A model generated the notes under the pieces. It was given only the letters and a program-made list of their open reading frames with translations. It did no database searches and was not told the origin of the DNA. A stretch of DNA of 51,183 nt from Saksenaea vasiformis B4078 (Eukaryota; Mucoromycota; Mucoromycetes; Mucorales; Saksenaeaceae). Made by a program: the position numbers and the translations under genes. Location of the stretch: assembly GCA_000697055.1 (NCBI GenBank), contig JNDT01001750.1, forward strand, positions 1-51,183, read 5' to 3'. The first letter of the stretch is position 1. Every line of letters starts with the position of its first letter. Shown here in pieces: positions 12,090 through 23,242 of this stretch.

Positions 12090-15000
12090 CTATTGTTTAA
12101 TCTTGAGCCGTTCGAGAGGATAGCGCTTTCTTAACCAGTTCCGAACGGGACCGAGAATCACGACTAATTCCCATGCATTTGTCGTTATCATATTTACGAC
12201 AGAGTATGCCCACAGCTGATATCTAAATGGCCGTGGAAGCACATTATGACCAATCAGATTGTTATAAGGGGCAATGTAAACGTCAGGCGGTGTGTAACCC
12301 ATCGCTACCAGTACATCAGGATTGCCACAGTTGAGACGTACCAAACATCCAAATGCGTTGGGATCTAATCTCTTATTAAGTAAAACATAACCATAAATTA
12401 CAAACGGGTTTACCTGCTAACTCCCAGTAACTGACAATGGCAACGTAGAAGCACCAGAGGAAAACAAGCAAGTAGTTTCGGTACCACCGTCGGCGGAAGA
12501 TGTAGCCATAATTGAAAATCAATGCAGCATTGACAAACTGATACAAAGTGATAAACGTGAGAATATCAGCTTCAAAGCTGTCTCCCAGAAGCCACCATTT
12601 TGATGCATCAATCGCCCGTGCATCCCATTCATGACATCTGAAGAAATCGTCGCGTGAGTATAGCCAGATGTAAGCACCGATCAGGAACCAAGCATTGATG
12701 AAAATTTGGCCCAAAACAGAAAGCATCACTTCCACCCCTAAAATACGAGCGGTTGGACGATGAGGTGATAATTTGCTGGCAGAACCAGCCTGCGTCACAG
12801 CAAAGGCACAGAACATGGTGATGAAAGCGTCAATGAGAATGAAGTTCCACTGCGAGAAAGACATGGTGTAGTAAAACGTGCAGAATTTGACGGTGGCCAT
12901 CGTTTCACCGTACATGATGAGGTACTTGTAACTTGCAAAGCTTGTAGCCAACGCAGCACGGCCCTCGATCAACAGATCAACACATGATTGAATCGATCGT
13001 CGCGGCGTGCTGAACGGGCTCACGACAGATGCTTCAGCTTCAGACATGGCAATACCTACGTGAGCCGTCCGAAGAGCGCCACAGTCATTTCCACCATCGC
13101 CACACATGGCAGTAATCGCGCGTTCCATAAACAGCTGGACGCACAGCATTTTGTCCACGGGTGTCATACGAGCAAAAATACGTATGGAGAAAAGGTGGTC
13201 GCGTATCCTACCCTGATCCATCAACGCACGAAACGCTTTGCCTGTTATTGCCAGCTCTACTGGCTGGTGATCGCTATTTAGTAACGCTGCATCGAGATCG
13301 ACGGGTTCATTTGTTTCTAAATCCGTCCATACAATATTGTCGCCAAGTTTTTCCATGGCTATCTCTGGGTCATCCTTGGTAACGTCACCCATAATGACCC
13401 GAACATCAGCAGGGACTAACCCGCATGCTTGTCCTATGAATACGCCAGTGAATGCATTATCTCCAGTAATCATCACTGTGCGCGTATCTCCCTCTTTGAG
13501 TTGTGCAATGGCACCTGCTGTGTCCTCTTTCAGCAGGTTCTTAAACAGCACAAGTCCAAGAAACCTCAGGCGAGATTCCAGCTCGTCACGACTCCAGCTC
13601 TGGACTGTCTCCACGTCCACACTTGTTCCGAGATCACGATGAGCTATACCCAGTACATAACACCCTTCACGAGCCAAGTGGGATGTGACCTTGTCATAAT
13701 CAGATGGAACAGTTGCAGGATCTGACACATCGTGTATACGCTCAAATGATCCTTTGCAAAAGATATGGATCCGTCCGGTCTGCATATCCTGGACAGCCAC
13801 GGACATGGATGCGCGTGCATGCTGGAATTCGAATTGTTGGACAATCCGCAATGTGTGAGGCTGCTTTTCAGGTGTAGAAGGCACCATTTTGATGGTATCC
13901 ATACCATCTTCGGTACCGAGGCTGGCCCCAGTGGCTTTAAACATGACAATATCGACTGGGTTGCCAATATATTCTTGGCCTAATGTTGTCACCGAGTGGC
14001 AGGAGGCGATGCCCATTCGCAACAGGTGATCCACTTCTCCGGCTGGGTTCAGATCATCAAATTTACGTTTAGGTTCACCGAACGTCGCATCTCCTTCATG
14101 TTCTGTGTACGACGGATGTACTCCGTAATATTCCAAACCTTCTTTTGTCAATGTACCCGTTTTATCGAAACAAAACACCTGGACCTTTCCAGCCATTAAG
14201 ATGCGGGGAAAATCGACGCAAAAGACTCCTTTTCGACGTAACCGCCCAGCGGCTACAGACTGACCCACAACAAGGATAGCTACAAGAGAATGCGATGAGC
14301 TCTTCCCTGTTAAAAAAAGTGAATGGCTTTTGTTACCTGGTAGTAGAGGGTTCATCACTTGAGCAGCGCAGAGCGTGCCGTAAAACCATGCAGTCATGCC
14401 TGTCCCTCCGAGCCACCATGCACCAATTCCCAGCAAGAAAATAGCCCAACAGATAAGAATGGCAAAGACCATCTTGAGCTGCTCATGGAAGATGAAGGAG
14501 ACCAACTGAGGATGCAAAATCTTTTGGACAAGTTTGCCTTTGTCCGTGTTTGTTCGTGTCTCAAGGACGAGGGCAAACGCACCCGAAGAAGCTTGCTTTA
14601 CCGTAGTACCTGCAAAAAGACTGTGCACTTTACCGCTGGAATGACGATCATAAGTTTGCCCATCATCTCTCAGAGTAAATTTGCGGATTGGCAGTGGTTC
14701 ACCTGTATTTACATTGGCACATGTCCATAAACGTTTTTTTTTTTGGCCTTTACCTGTCAAGGAGCTTTCATCCACAACAATATCTCCTCCGAGGATAACG
14801 GCATCAACGGGTACAACCTGATGGGAATGAATCTGGAAGATGTCACCTGGTACCAAGTTTGCTGTCGACTCTTCCTTCCATTCATCATCGCGCAGGACTT
14901 GACAGGAATCCACGTGTTCAGCCATTTCTTTGATCCGGGTCTCAGATCTGATCCTCACTACAACCTTAATAATGGCGGCAATTAAGATAACACCTGTATC

Positions 15001-16646
15001 CGAGATACCGATTTGCCAGTAAGCTAGGTAGAAGTAACACCAAAGAATCATAAGCTGATAAATATAGAAAAACCCTGTCAACCTAAATTAAACAAAAAAA
15101 AACAATCATGTGAAAATTTCATATTTTACCAAGCGGTGCATTACACTTACTCTTGCCAAATGGCTACTATGAAATTAGGTATTTGCACGGCAATGAAATT
15201 AGGTCCCATGATTTCCTGTCGACGAGCCGCTTCTTCGGTAGTTAATCCGTCCCGCATTTTTAGAAGTCTGCTGGAATCGTTCCCAAGCTCGATGACGGAT
15301 GGCTCAAACATACCAGTGCTAGCGGAGTATAGGTAACGAGTACTTTCAAATTCAATATAGCGGTGTCCTGTGCTCGTCCTTTCGACAGGCACTGTAGTAA
15401 TAAGGACATCAAATCCGAGCGTCTTTCTGATCCATATTTCTGCTTGCTGCACGCGCCGAAGAGCAGCCGAAGTTTCTTCCGTATCGCTAAACAGCATCTG
15501 AAGCACCTTTCGTTTTTTCTCAATCTGAATATGTTGAGCATGTTCAAGCGTCTGACGAAGACGAAAGAAATTACGTAGCTTGCTGCGCACGAGATTGATT
15601 GCCAGGTACCAGCTTGTTGCAAGGAACCAAAGTACACAGAATGCCTTGCTAGACAGATCGTATGAACCATACGTCAGTATAAACGGCACGCGTTTGACCT
15701 AATCCCGACCAAAAGAAAATTAATTATTATGCAGGTAAGTAGCATTTTCCTTACATAGCCATAATAATCTAACGAAAGCACAAGCAAGAACAAGATCCAA
15801 CCGAGAGAGACGGTCGCCATGTAAAAGGCCATGATGTAGCCTACCCAATCGTCTCGAAAACCTTTGAACTTGACATCGTCCAAGATCCCCGTCTTTTCCC
15901 CTTCATACAGTGCTATACGCGGCGCGATGCCCTGTGATAATCCTATTAGCTTTGGTTTGTTTTATCTTCCCTTACTCTTTCACGGAAGGTTTTATAGCTA
16001 ATCCAGAAGGCCAGGAATACGTAAAAGGCGAGATAAATGGCAAGGTAACACACGACGAAGGGTGCTGACAATAAGGTTCGAAAAGAGAAATGTTGTGGTG
16101 ATATCCTTTACCTTCTGTGGGAAACACCATGCCAGCTGGAGCCTTGCAAACATTCCACAAAGCGGCGGGCACGGACGGCACGTTGATATCTCCCCATGTT
16201 GGATAGTTTGACACATGGAGTGCGGCGGCACACCTTTCCTGAGTCTGTTTTTCTGCGTTGGCAGCGTCGTAGTGATCAATATTGACGGTCATACTTTTGC
16301 AGGCATGGAGAATTATTCCCGGCGTAGAAGCACAACTACACACGTTCGCAATTCCCTCACAACTTGAAGCACAAGAACCATCGCCACATAGCGATTGACC
16401 ATTGGGACATGTTCGAATGGGTTCGGGACAATTACCGGGATCGCTCACGCAGAGTATAGGACAGGCTACATCATATTTTGTCACAGCCGGGCATGCAGTT
16501 CCATTATGATAATAACTGTTAACTTGGTTGGGTTATCAGAAAGATGTTGCTTGGCATAAAAGGATCAAAGATCGATTACCTTTGTTGAACTGTGGAAACG
16601 CGTCAACAAATAATGGAAATGCTAAAAGGTACAACGGCAATCGCAT
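12090..16646 (-). CDS. P5-type (ATP13A-like) transport ATPase with cysteine-rich N-terminal domain
   Basis: P-type ATPase of the P5 subfamily, by analogy a polyamine or lipid/peptide transporter of endolysosomal or ER membranes. My nine-exon model is 16646-16580, 16522-16112, 16064-15976, 15931-15755, 15698-15151, 15082-14754, 14702-14337, 14279-12414 and 12364-12090. It totals 4,128 nt and 1,375 residues. A signal peptide (MRLPLYLLAFPLFVDAF) leads into a cysteine-rich lumenal domain, then transmembrane helices. Visible motifs include DESSLTGEP (actuator), FCFDKTGTLT with the phosphorylated Asp at about 701, TGDN, and GDGGNDCGALRTAHVG with SEAEASVVSPF, typical of P5. Introns 14703-14753 and 14280-14336 are in frame and would read through as spurious insertions. 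The M4 motif reads NPLLP rather than the usual PPALP or PPELP. Confidence 0.93.
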
Positions 16647-16785
16647 AATTTTCTGTGCCGACCAGCTGCGCCCAGCAGAAAAAGGAAAGAAGAAAAAAAA
16701 AGGAAGAAAAGAGGAGATAGAAAGTAAGATTGCGTGACCATGGCTTTTTATTACTATTCTACTTATTATTATTATCGCATTCATG

Positions 16786-17678
16786 TCACCAATCTTTCGT
16801 GAGGGCATTCTGCTCCGTCTGTGCTTTGTACACCCTTCTGCGGCGTTGTAATTGATAGTGCGCTAACGCCAGGACAAAATAGATTCCTAAAATGATACCA
16901 AGCATATGAAAAAAGAGCTGGTTAGGGTTATTGTCGTTATCGGATGGGGTAATGGATGCCATAGGCGACGTGATGACGGTGGTAGTGGTAATTGTAGTTG
17001 TGGTAGATGCTGCAATAGATGAAGAGGATGAAGAAGAGGATGATGTTATAGTCGATGTAGATGATGCAATCACTGGTGTCTGCTTGATCTTGAACGGTGT
17101 CTCAGGTAATAAGTGATAATTTTCCAAATCCATCTAAATGGAAGGCGTTAAATATGCACCATGCATTTTCCATGCTTACCACCACCATGCCCTGAACGCG
17201 CAACGAAGAAAAGGTATGTGTTGCCGGGATGGTCCAGCCAACCCGCGTGGGCCATGACTTCAAGTTGGCATCAACGTGACCTAGCACGCCGTAGTCCTCT
17301 TCTCCCGCCTCATCGTCACAGGCCACAGGTGCATAGACATTGTCGTCATAGCCGACAAATTCCCCCACTGTCTCGTTCTTCTCATTCTTGATTTGCAGTA
17401 GGAATCCTTGGTAAGCCTGAGGTCCCGACACAGTGATTGTGATAAGTTGTGACGGATCGTCACTGGGTTCAACGGATACATGGTAACACTTGTCGCATTT
17501 GCTTTTGGACGGACCATGGCCGACGGTGTCCATTGTGCTGAAATCGCACTTGTTCCCTCAGTGTCAGTCAGGGATAGTACTTAAAGGAACTTACTGTTCC
17601 TGGTGCACTTGGATAGGAGCGCACGCCACATATCAGAACCAGCAGTAGTAACGGTATAAATAATGACCTAATTATCAT
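16786..17678 (-). CDS. Reeler-domain-like secreted/membrane protein
   Basis: Three exons: 17678-17595, 17548-17180 and 17133-16786, total 801 nt and 266 residues. The start gives a clear signal peptide (MIIRSLFIPLLLLVLICG). The mature part starts CDFSTMDTVGHGP and contains GYDDNVY, GVLGHVD and a TWT-like GWTIP segment, the pattern of a Reeler domain. A long Ser/Thr-rich stalk (runs of S and T around residues 165-205) leads to one C-terminal transmembrane helix (LGIILGIYFVLALAHYQL) and a short basic tail. Inferred topology is an O-mannosylated cell-surface or endomembrane protein; Reeler domains may bind ligands or act in extracellular matrix, but no function can be assigned. It is a same-strand neighbour of the P5 ATPase gene, 139 bp apart. 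Confidence 0.82.
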
Positions 17679-18700
17679 AGGGACTAGAGAACCTGAGAAC
17701 ATGAACACCTGAGCGCCTGAGCTCACAAGTCGCAAAGTCACACAAACAGCTGCACCACAATCGGAGTACTCCGCTCCCGCCCGCTCTTAAAGTGTCAAGA
17801 CCTTCGACTCTCAGCTAGCTAGCAAAACAAAACGACCTTTTGCCCTAAAAGTATTTGAAATTTGTTGACGAGCATATACATTCGTGGATAGGACTGATTC
17901 AAGCCGGTGTTATCCTCTTACTTGCATCTTGTTTATTAGAGGCAGCTGTCTTCCACTCGATGAGAGAAACGATATGGTACGCTGGGTGATCTGACCAACG
18001 CAGGGTTTCTCATAAGCGAAGCTTTCACTTCTTTGTAAACAAACGAACTATTTCTATCTGTGTCTGAATCGTGAATTAAAGTGGCGGAAAGTCTAGTGCC
18101 GTCTTACTTTCCTCCCTGAAGATATTGACATCCTTCAATAACATTGGACCGATGCAGCTGACTCGATGACAATAATAACACCATCTGTGGAACAATGGCA
18201 TCTATGAGAGTATTTGCGCTCTTTAACGGCCTATAAAGAAGACGAAACGGTTCTACATCTGGGAAACTGTTATGGAAAAAGAATGATGTTGTTTGCGTGA
18301 CAACGTTTACTCAAAGTAGTTACACCACAGCGGACGTGTTTCGGGATACAGATAACAAACAAAGATATGAGTGATCTGAGATGTGTGATCAATCATTGTA
18401 CATAACTTTGGACGTTTTGTGAGAACAGCGTTGAAATGAAAAACGAAGAAGATCGATCTTCTCTTTAAGCACTTTTCAGCTATGTCCCAACGCGAAATGT
18501 TTTTAAATTGATACCAAAATCAAGTTACTTCCACATAGGAACACGAGAAACTGGTCAACGATCGTTGATAATCAAGCACTCCGTAATACGATCAATGAAA
18601 TCGCTTGTGCCAAGCATTTATTTATCATACTTGCGTGGTTCAAATTTAGAAAGTCAGAAAAAGAAAGAAAAGAAAAGAAAGAACGGAGACGTTCAAGAAG
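17679..18700. other. Intergenic region, no gene seen
   Basis: About 1 kb between two minus-strand genes. It should contain the Reeler gene promoter (near 17679-17830) and the 3' flank of the KH gene, with an AAAG-rich stretch near 18655-18685. The plus-strand open frame at 18508-18789 overlaps the KH stop region and looks spurious. Confidence 0.5.
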
Positions 18701-20161
18701 TTAGCGCATTCCAAGTCTGCCTTTCTCGCTCTCAAGGCGAGAATATAACAAATAAAGAGCCATCTGGTTACTTTCTGGTGTTCCTGTGATAGTCACTAAT
18801 CGTTCGTTGGTGTCACCATGTGGATCGGCGATTTTGATGTGACTTCCGCTCAATTGTCTGATTTCGTTAATTTTGCTACCGCCTTTACCAATAATGCAGC
18901 CCACCTGCAAGATAAAAAAAATGTCAGATACGGTAGCACTAATTACAAACATAAAACGCACCATCTCATTGGGAATAAAAATCTGTTGCGCTTGCGAACT
19001 AGCTGCCATGCCAGACATGTGGCTATAATCCGCTTGTCTCGAGGCCGACACCCCTCCATAGACCGCTGCAGACTGGGCCGCCGCGGGAGGATAATAAAAT
19101 TGACTAGCACCGTTCATAGGCATACCTGTCATACCCATCATAGCTGCGTAGCCACCCATTGCAGCTGTAGCAGCTGATCTTGCCATGTGATAACCACGAT
19201 TATTCATACCCATTTGTGGTTGTGGCCGATACTGTAGGTTGTTTGTGCTCCTGTCCGGATGTTCCAACAGAATTTCGCTGATCTTGTAAATAGCAACCTC
19301 CACCGATGGTGGTGTACCAACGATGGTGATCGTCCGCTCTGTCGACATTGGTAGAGGTTCTTCTGACGCATTCAATCGAGCATTGCTCTGTTCTTGTATT
19401 GATCGAATAACACTCCCGCCCCGTCCAATCAATGTGCCCATACGGTTACCTGGCACGAGAATCTTCAATGTCACTGTCTGTTCGTGTCGATCATCTGTAG
19501 ACGGTTGTTCTAGTAGAATCTTCTCACCAACCAAACGATATGCCTTTTTTAAAAGGACCAAAAAAAAAAGGCGAAGCTCAGGACTGGTTCGCTGTTCTGA
19601 CAAAGAATAAATTACCTTTGCAACGGCATTGACAGGTCCTGTCACAGTTAAGATGCGTTCCACCGCTCCGACAATAATATCTGAGATGGTTACTCGGGCG
19701 GTTGACATCTCACGAATTTCGCTGACATTTCTACCAGCCCGACCGATAATAACGCCAGCGTCTTTAGAATTCACAAGCGACCGAATAGAAATGGTCTGTA
19801 ATGCTTCAGGCTCGGTCCGCGCAGGCGCGGGAGGGGGCGTGGTGGCCTTGCTTGGGGTATCGTCTAAGACAATCTGGACTTCATCTCCATCATCAGATTC
19901 TTGAGAATCACGCCCATATTCTTCCCATTTCTTGCGTCTTCCTCTACTATTTGCTGATTCTTCTTTCTTGTCACCTTCTTCACCTTCTGTTGCAGTTCCA
20001 GCAAAATGAGGTGCCTTCGTCTCCGGATCGGTCACAGCTTGGCGCTTTGGATGACGATCATCTTGACCGTCTCTTTCGTAATCCGAATCCCAGTCCTCTT
20101 CTGTCAGACGAGGACGTTTTGTTCGGTCAGTGGGTGATTCTGTGATTTCCTGTTCTGACAT
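18701..20161 (-). CDS. Three-KH-domain RNA-binding protein (PCBP/hnRNP K-like)
   Basis: Single-stranded RNA/DNA-binding protein with three KH domains, comparable to poly(C)-binding proteins and yeast Pbp2/Hek2. Exons: 20161-19616, 19543-18962 and 18904-18701, total 1,332 nt and 443 residues. Both introns (19544-19615 and 18905-18961) are in frame and interrupt KH1 and the start of KH3. The GxxG loops are visible: GRAG (KH1), GRGG (KH2) and GKGG (KH3). The N-terminal ~110 residues are acidic and charged (EEDWDSDYERDG) and probably disordered. The KH2-KH3 linker is rich in Met, Ala, Tyr and Gly. Likely roles are mRNA stability, localisation or splicing. The ATG at 20161 is chosen because no ATG precedes it in frame. 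Confidence 0.92.
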   Translation of the reverse strand: MSEQEITESPTDRTKRPRLTEEDWDSDYERDGQDDRHPKRQAVTDPETKAPHFAGTATEGEEGDKKEESANSRGRRKKWEEYGRDSQESDDGDEVQIVLDDTPSKATTPPPAPARTEPEALQTISIRSLVNSKDAGVIIGRAGRNVSEIREMSTARVTISDIIVGAVERILTVTGPVNAVAKVIYSLSEQRTSPELRLFFLVLLKKAYRLVGEKILLEQPSTDDRHEQTVTLKILVPGNRMGTLIGRGGSVIRSIQEQSNARLNASEEPLPMSTERTITIVGTPPSVEVAIYKISEILLEHPDRSTNNLQYRPQPQMGMNNRGYHMARSAATAAMGGYAAMMGMTGMPMNGASQFYYPPAAAQSAAVYGGVSASRQADYSHMSGMAASSQAQQIFIPNEMVRFMFVISATVSDIFFILQVGCIIGKGGSKINEIRQLSGSHIKIADPHGDTNERLVTITGTPESNQMALYLLYSRLESEKGRLGMR

Positions 20162-23100
20162 TATCCTGTACTTTGTGAGCAGCAATGTTGTTCACTGTGA
20201 TCCTACCTTATATCTGTTGTTGTGGCTACAAAAATGGCGACGTCAGGTTATATTAAACAAGCGAAAGAACACGTACAAGTCAAGGTTTGGCGCGGAGTAA
20301 AGGGAAATTATGCAGGTACGCAGATGTGCAAGTGAGAGTGAGGGTGTGTGGAATGGAATCAAAAGAAGTAATGGTAATTTGTTCTGTGAGATAGAAGGAA
20401 GGGGTAGGTCAACAGTTTAGAGAAATGTTTGGACATTAACAAAAAAAGATAAAAGAATCGTTCTACTGGACACCCACATCCACGCCATCTCGTGACATGG
20501 CCATCCCAAATCACCCGTGAAATGAGGGTTTAGACATCATGGAGTCCAGTGATAAAAAAAACATGAAGAAAGGAAAAAGAAAAAGGATAAAGTGAGAGAT
20601 AAAAAAGACAATACCAGTGATACTGTTACGAGAGAACCGTGAGCTTGTATATGTCTGTGTGTAAGAGTATGGAGAGACAGGTGAGTGTGTGTGATTCTGT
20701 GTATGTGTTGTGGTTGAGAAAAAACCTGCAGTCAGTTGGGACTTCTCTCCCCGACGTGGGCCTCAAATGAGCTCTGTTTCGCGGAGATTTAACCTGAGAC
20801 TTTGAAAAAGTAGACGCGTTCAGTTGAGATGAAGGGGAAATAGCCAAGACATTCGCTCTGTCCGTTTTGACTCCCTATACAAAGCAAAGACCTTGGATAA
20901 CTTCCTATTTAGATAATCATCCATTTCTTTCAGATAAACATCCTGTTATCGAGTCACTAGACCACAAGATCAATCAACCGTTTATTGAAATCATCCTTAC
21001 TAATTTATCTGGAATAAGTCATTCTTTCAAATGGGGTTCCTGCCTTTATTTAAAAGGATACATTGACATGGTATACTAGAGATGACAAAGCTGTAATTAA
21101 AAAAAGTGTCACCCCAAATAATTTTTACATCACTCTTGTTTTGCTAAGCTCAATTCTAATCAACCGATTATGTAACATGTATTCTTTCCTTCTCGGAATG
21201 CATTTGTGTCTCTATTTTTCTTTGACATATAGCGAGAATGTTACCATAGGCTGAAATTGGCTTGTTACATATCCAGTGGTTTGTGTACCTATCACAAAGT
21301 GAAACTTGTTAGAAAAGTATGTACATCCTTTTTAATGGAGAGTGACAGGAAATATTAAAAAAAGCTCCAGAAAAAACGCCATGCTTATCATATATTTGAT
21401 CATTTGTCCGTAACGTATTTCCAATTCATTCAGGCGGTAGTCAGGTTGGCTCATGCGGAATCTAGGTCGCCTATGCTAAACTACTAAACAAAAAATGCAT
21501 TGTAAGAAAAACACATGCTATGGTCGTCAATTATGTCTGCTATTTTGTCACTTGTAATTTAGCAGCGGATAGTCAAACATTCGTTAGTTTGGGCAATGCC
21601 CATGAAATTACTTTTTGACACTGCAACTGTTCCGAAGCCAACTCAAACAATGACTCAACAAATACTAACATTACTGATTATCTTCGTCCTATATTTGGAG
21701 CAAATGGCTCCAATTGTAAAATCACCTCTAGAAGTGCTAGGACAGCGCTAGGCTACTCGAAGTGAAGATGCCATTTGTATTGAAGTTTCGTTTCCTAATC
21801 ATAGAGACTGAGCAGAACAAGCTATTCAGCAAATTCCCGTTATAGAATCCCGGTTGTGTTGGGGTTAGGTTTGGTTCAAGGCTTGTTCACCTTATCTACC
21901 GACCCATTGTTTTGACACTACTGTAAAAGGGTAAAAGTGCTTTAAAAGTTCCTTGCGACGTATCTATTCCGTTTTTATTTTTGTTTTGTTTTCAGCGTTT
22001 AGGAACTATGTGTGTACCCACATCATACTTGATAGGGAAAGAACGCCGCAATACATCATGGGAGCTTTTGTTACACTTGGGTTGTAACCTTATTTTTTCT
22101 ATTTCATTGTTACTGGAGGGAAGCAAGCAATCCCTACAATAGACATAGACACCTTTTCTTAAATGCAATAAATTCGGCATATTCTTTGGTTACTGCATTT
22201 CGTTTTCTTGATGAAAAAGCAAGTTTTTCTTTTTTCAATGGGCTTATATGTCAATAGAGTTTTTCTCCTGATTCCAGGGATCTGGTTCTCCATTGCAATT
22301 TGATAATGCCTAAATAGGATCATTGGTAGTTGGACATACACAGTACGACGAATGTTGTTAATAGAAGGAAAAGACCGGTGTACTGCATTCGATGACATGA
22401 TAATAGCTTTACTCTACTAACGTCACCAAAGAAATTGACAATATAAAAAGTTGCCAAGCACTTTTGTGAACAATGTTCCACCCTTCAGGGCGGTGTTTTA
22501 ATGTGATTGTTCCTAAAAAGCATGGGTTGCGTCGTCGATCATTTACTTCTTTTTGTTTAAGCAAACCCATGTATTTAAACAGAAGCATTTAGCTCTCAAC
22601 AATTGAGAGGATTCTATGCAACATGTTTTTGTCAGGTGAAATTTTATCCGCCGAATGTCTCACTGGTGATTGTCCGAAAAAGTCATGTGAAGGTATCGCA
22701 GTTTTACTAGCAATCACGGGGAAAGCCAATAACCTCAACCCTAGCAAATAGGATAGCCGAATGGCCAGTGGATTTGCATGGCTATTACATCAAAGCTTAA
22801 GTATCGTTGCTGATTGACTATGTTTAACATTTTTTGATCGATCTGCAGGTAATCAGAAGTCGACATGCGACATTTTTGAATTTCTGCGCTTTTTGTTCTT
22901 CCTCCCTCCGCGAAGACTGTCCAACAAATTTTTTGGTAAGTTCCGTTTCCGTGGTAGCCACATGTCTGTGTAACCATGCGGTGGAGAGGTGCTGCAGTGA
23001 AAGAGTCCTGAGTTGAAGAACCAAATTTTTTTTTTTTTTTTTTTTTGCGCACTTTCTGTTTTGACATGCCATTGCGATGGCGAACAGTTTCTACCGTCTT

Positions 23101-23242
23101 TGGTTTCAAAACATGTTCAATATGGCTACCCTCACGATTTTCGTACCAGTAGTTATTAACTGCAGTTTTAAGCAAGTAGATAGCTTTTTACTGATCCTTT
23201 TTTGCTTCTTACTGCCATTTTCTTGCGGGGCTTCAAGTCGCC
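20162..23242. other. Long intergenic region with coding-like scraps
   Basis: The first ~700 bp are GA/GT-rich and are the likely promoter and 5'UTR of the KH gene. Beyond that no intact gene is visible. Minus-strand frames at 22159-22398 (79 codons) and 21992-22180 sit near each other in different frames and may be a transposon relic. A minus-strand frame at 22741-23175 (144 codons) contains an 18-20 nt homopolymer near 23027-23046 and has no recognisable domain. The last ~60 bp precede the Medusa-like gene. Confidence 0.4.

Noticed and set aside
12376..15081. Reading the 901-codon minus-strand frame as one uninterrupted exon
   Set aside because: It contains two spurious in-frame insertions exactly bounded by GT/AG (14703-14753, 14280-14336) that disrupt conserved P-type ATPase motifs, so they are introns.
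22741..23175. Minus-strand 144-codon open frame
   Set aside because: Its length depends on a homopolymer encoding Lys repeats and no domain is recognisable; kept only as a coding-like scrap.
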